From the NCBI GenBank assembly GCA_029239575.1, contig JARBUP010000084.1, positions 1,766 to 23,899 of the forward strand: DNA of 22,134 nucleotides, read 5' to 3'. The notes under the pieces are model-generated. The model searched no databases and was not told where the DNA came from. It saw nothing but the letters and a program-made list of their open reading frames with translations. The stretch comes from Bacillota bacterium (GTDB lineage: Bacteria; Bacillota; Clostridia; Tissierellales; Sedimentibacteraceae). Made by a program: the position numbers and the translations under genes. Below are positions 22,129 through 22,134 of the stretch, piece by piece. Each line of letters opens with the position of its first letter. Position 1 is the first letter of the stretch.

Positions 22129-22134
22129 CAAATG

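Overview
This is a low-GC, Gram-positive-type chromosomal segment, most likely from an amino-acid- or organic-acid-fermenting member of the Clostridia (Bacillota). The evidence is strongly AT-rich DNA, near-perfect AGGAGG ribosome binding sites before almost every gene, sigma-A promoters with TG-extended -10 boxes, and protein families typical of anaerobic Firmicutes. Genus-level placement is not possible from the sequence alone. I see no rRNA, tRNA, CRISPR array, insertion sequence or phage gene.

Layout. (1) 1-2029, minus: the end of an hflK-hflC operon (SPFH membrane proteins), with hflC cut by the window edge. (2) 2176-3360, plus: a stand-alone HD-GYP cyclic-di-GMP phosphodiesterase. (3) 3401-3743, minus: a 91-residue GNAT-like protein. 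(4) 3753-8812, minus: a sigma-54 module made of a PAS/AAA+/Fis activator, a Na+/alanine-type (AGCS) symporter behind a textbook -24/-12 promoter, and a RocB-like M20 peptidase ending at a strong terminator. (5) 8881-16021, minus: a seven-gene catabolic operon in the order RraA-like aldolase, Ldh_2-type dehydrogenase, TctB, TctA, 3-hydroxyisobutyrate-dehydrogenase-like protein (DUF1932 type), D-2-hydroxyacid dehydrogenase, TctC. It is driven by a second textbook sigma-54 promoter. (6) 16218-19887, plus: a divergent PrpR-N/PAS/AAA+/Fis activator, then a TRAP-large-permease-like transporter and a tiny two-helix membrane protein. (7) 19911-21372, minus: an OsmC-family protein and a radical SAM protein. 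(8) 21600-22128, plus: a MarR regulator with an almost leaderless promoter and matching operator-like palindromes on both sides.

How the genes fit together. Modules 4 and 5-6 look like two separate sigma-54 regulons, each with its own enhancer-binding protein next to a TGGCAT-N5-TTGC promoter. Module 4 resembles the Bacillus RocR/SigL logic for amino-acid catabolism: take up an amino acid with Na+ and process it with an M20 hydrolase. Module 5 appears to import a hydroxylated di- or tricarboxylic acid through a tripartite tricarboxylate transporter, oxidise it with dehydrogenases of three unrelated folds, and possibly cleave the 2-oxo product with the RraA-like aldolase. The substrate is not identified.

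The most notable observations are a perfect 10-bp tandem duplication that shifts the 3' end of tctA out of frame; the paired sigma-54 promoters with adjacent inverted repeats; the three-dehydrogenase/aldolase/TTT operon; the TRAP-like permease paired with a 73-residue two-helix protein; and the MarR operator pair. In four genes the longest reading frame starts at or upstream of the Shine-Dalgarno sequence, so the true start is probably downstream (two of these are TTG).
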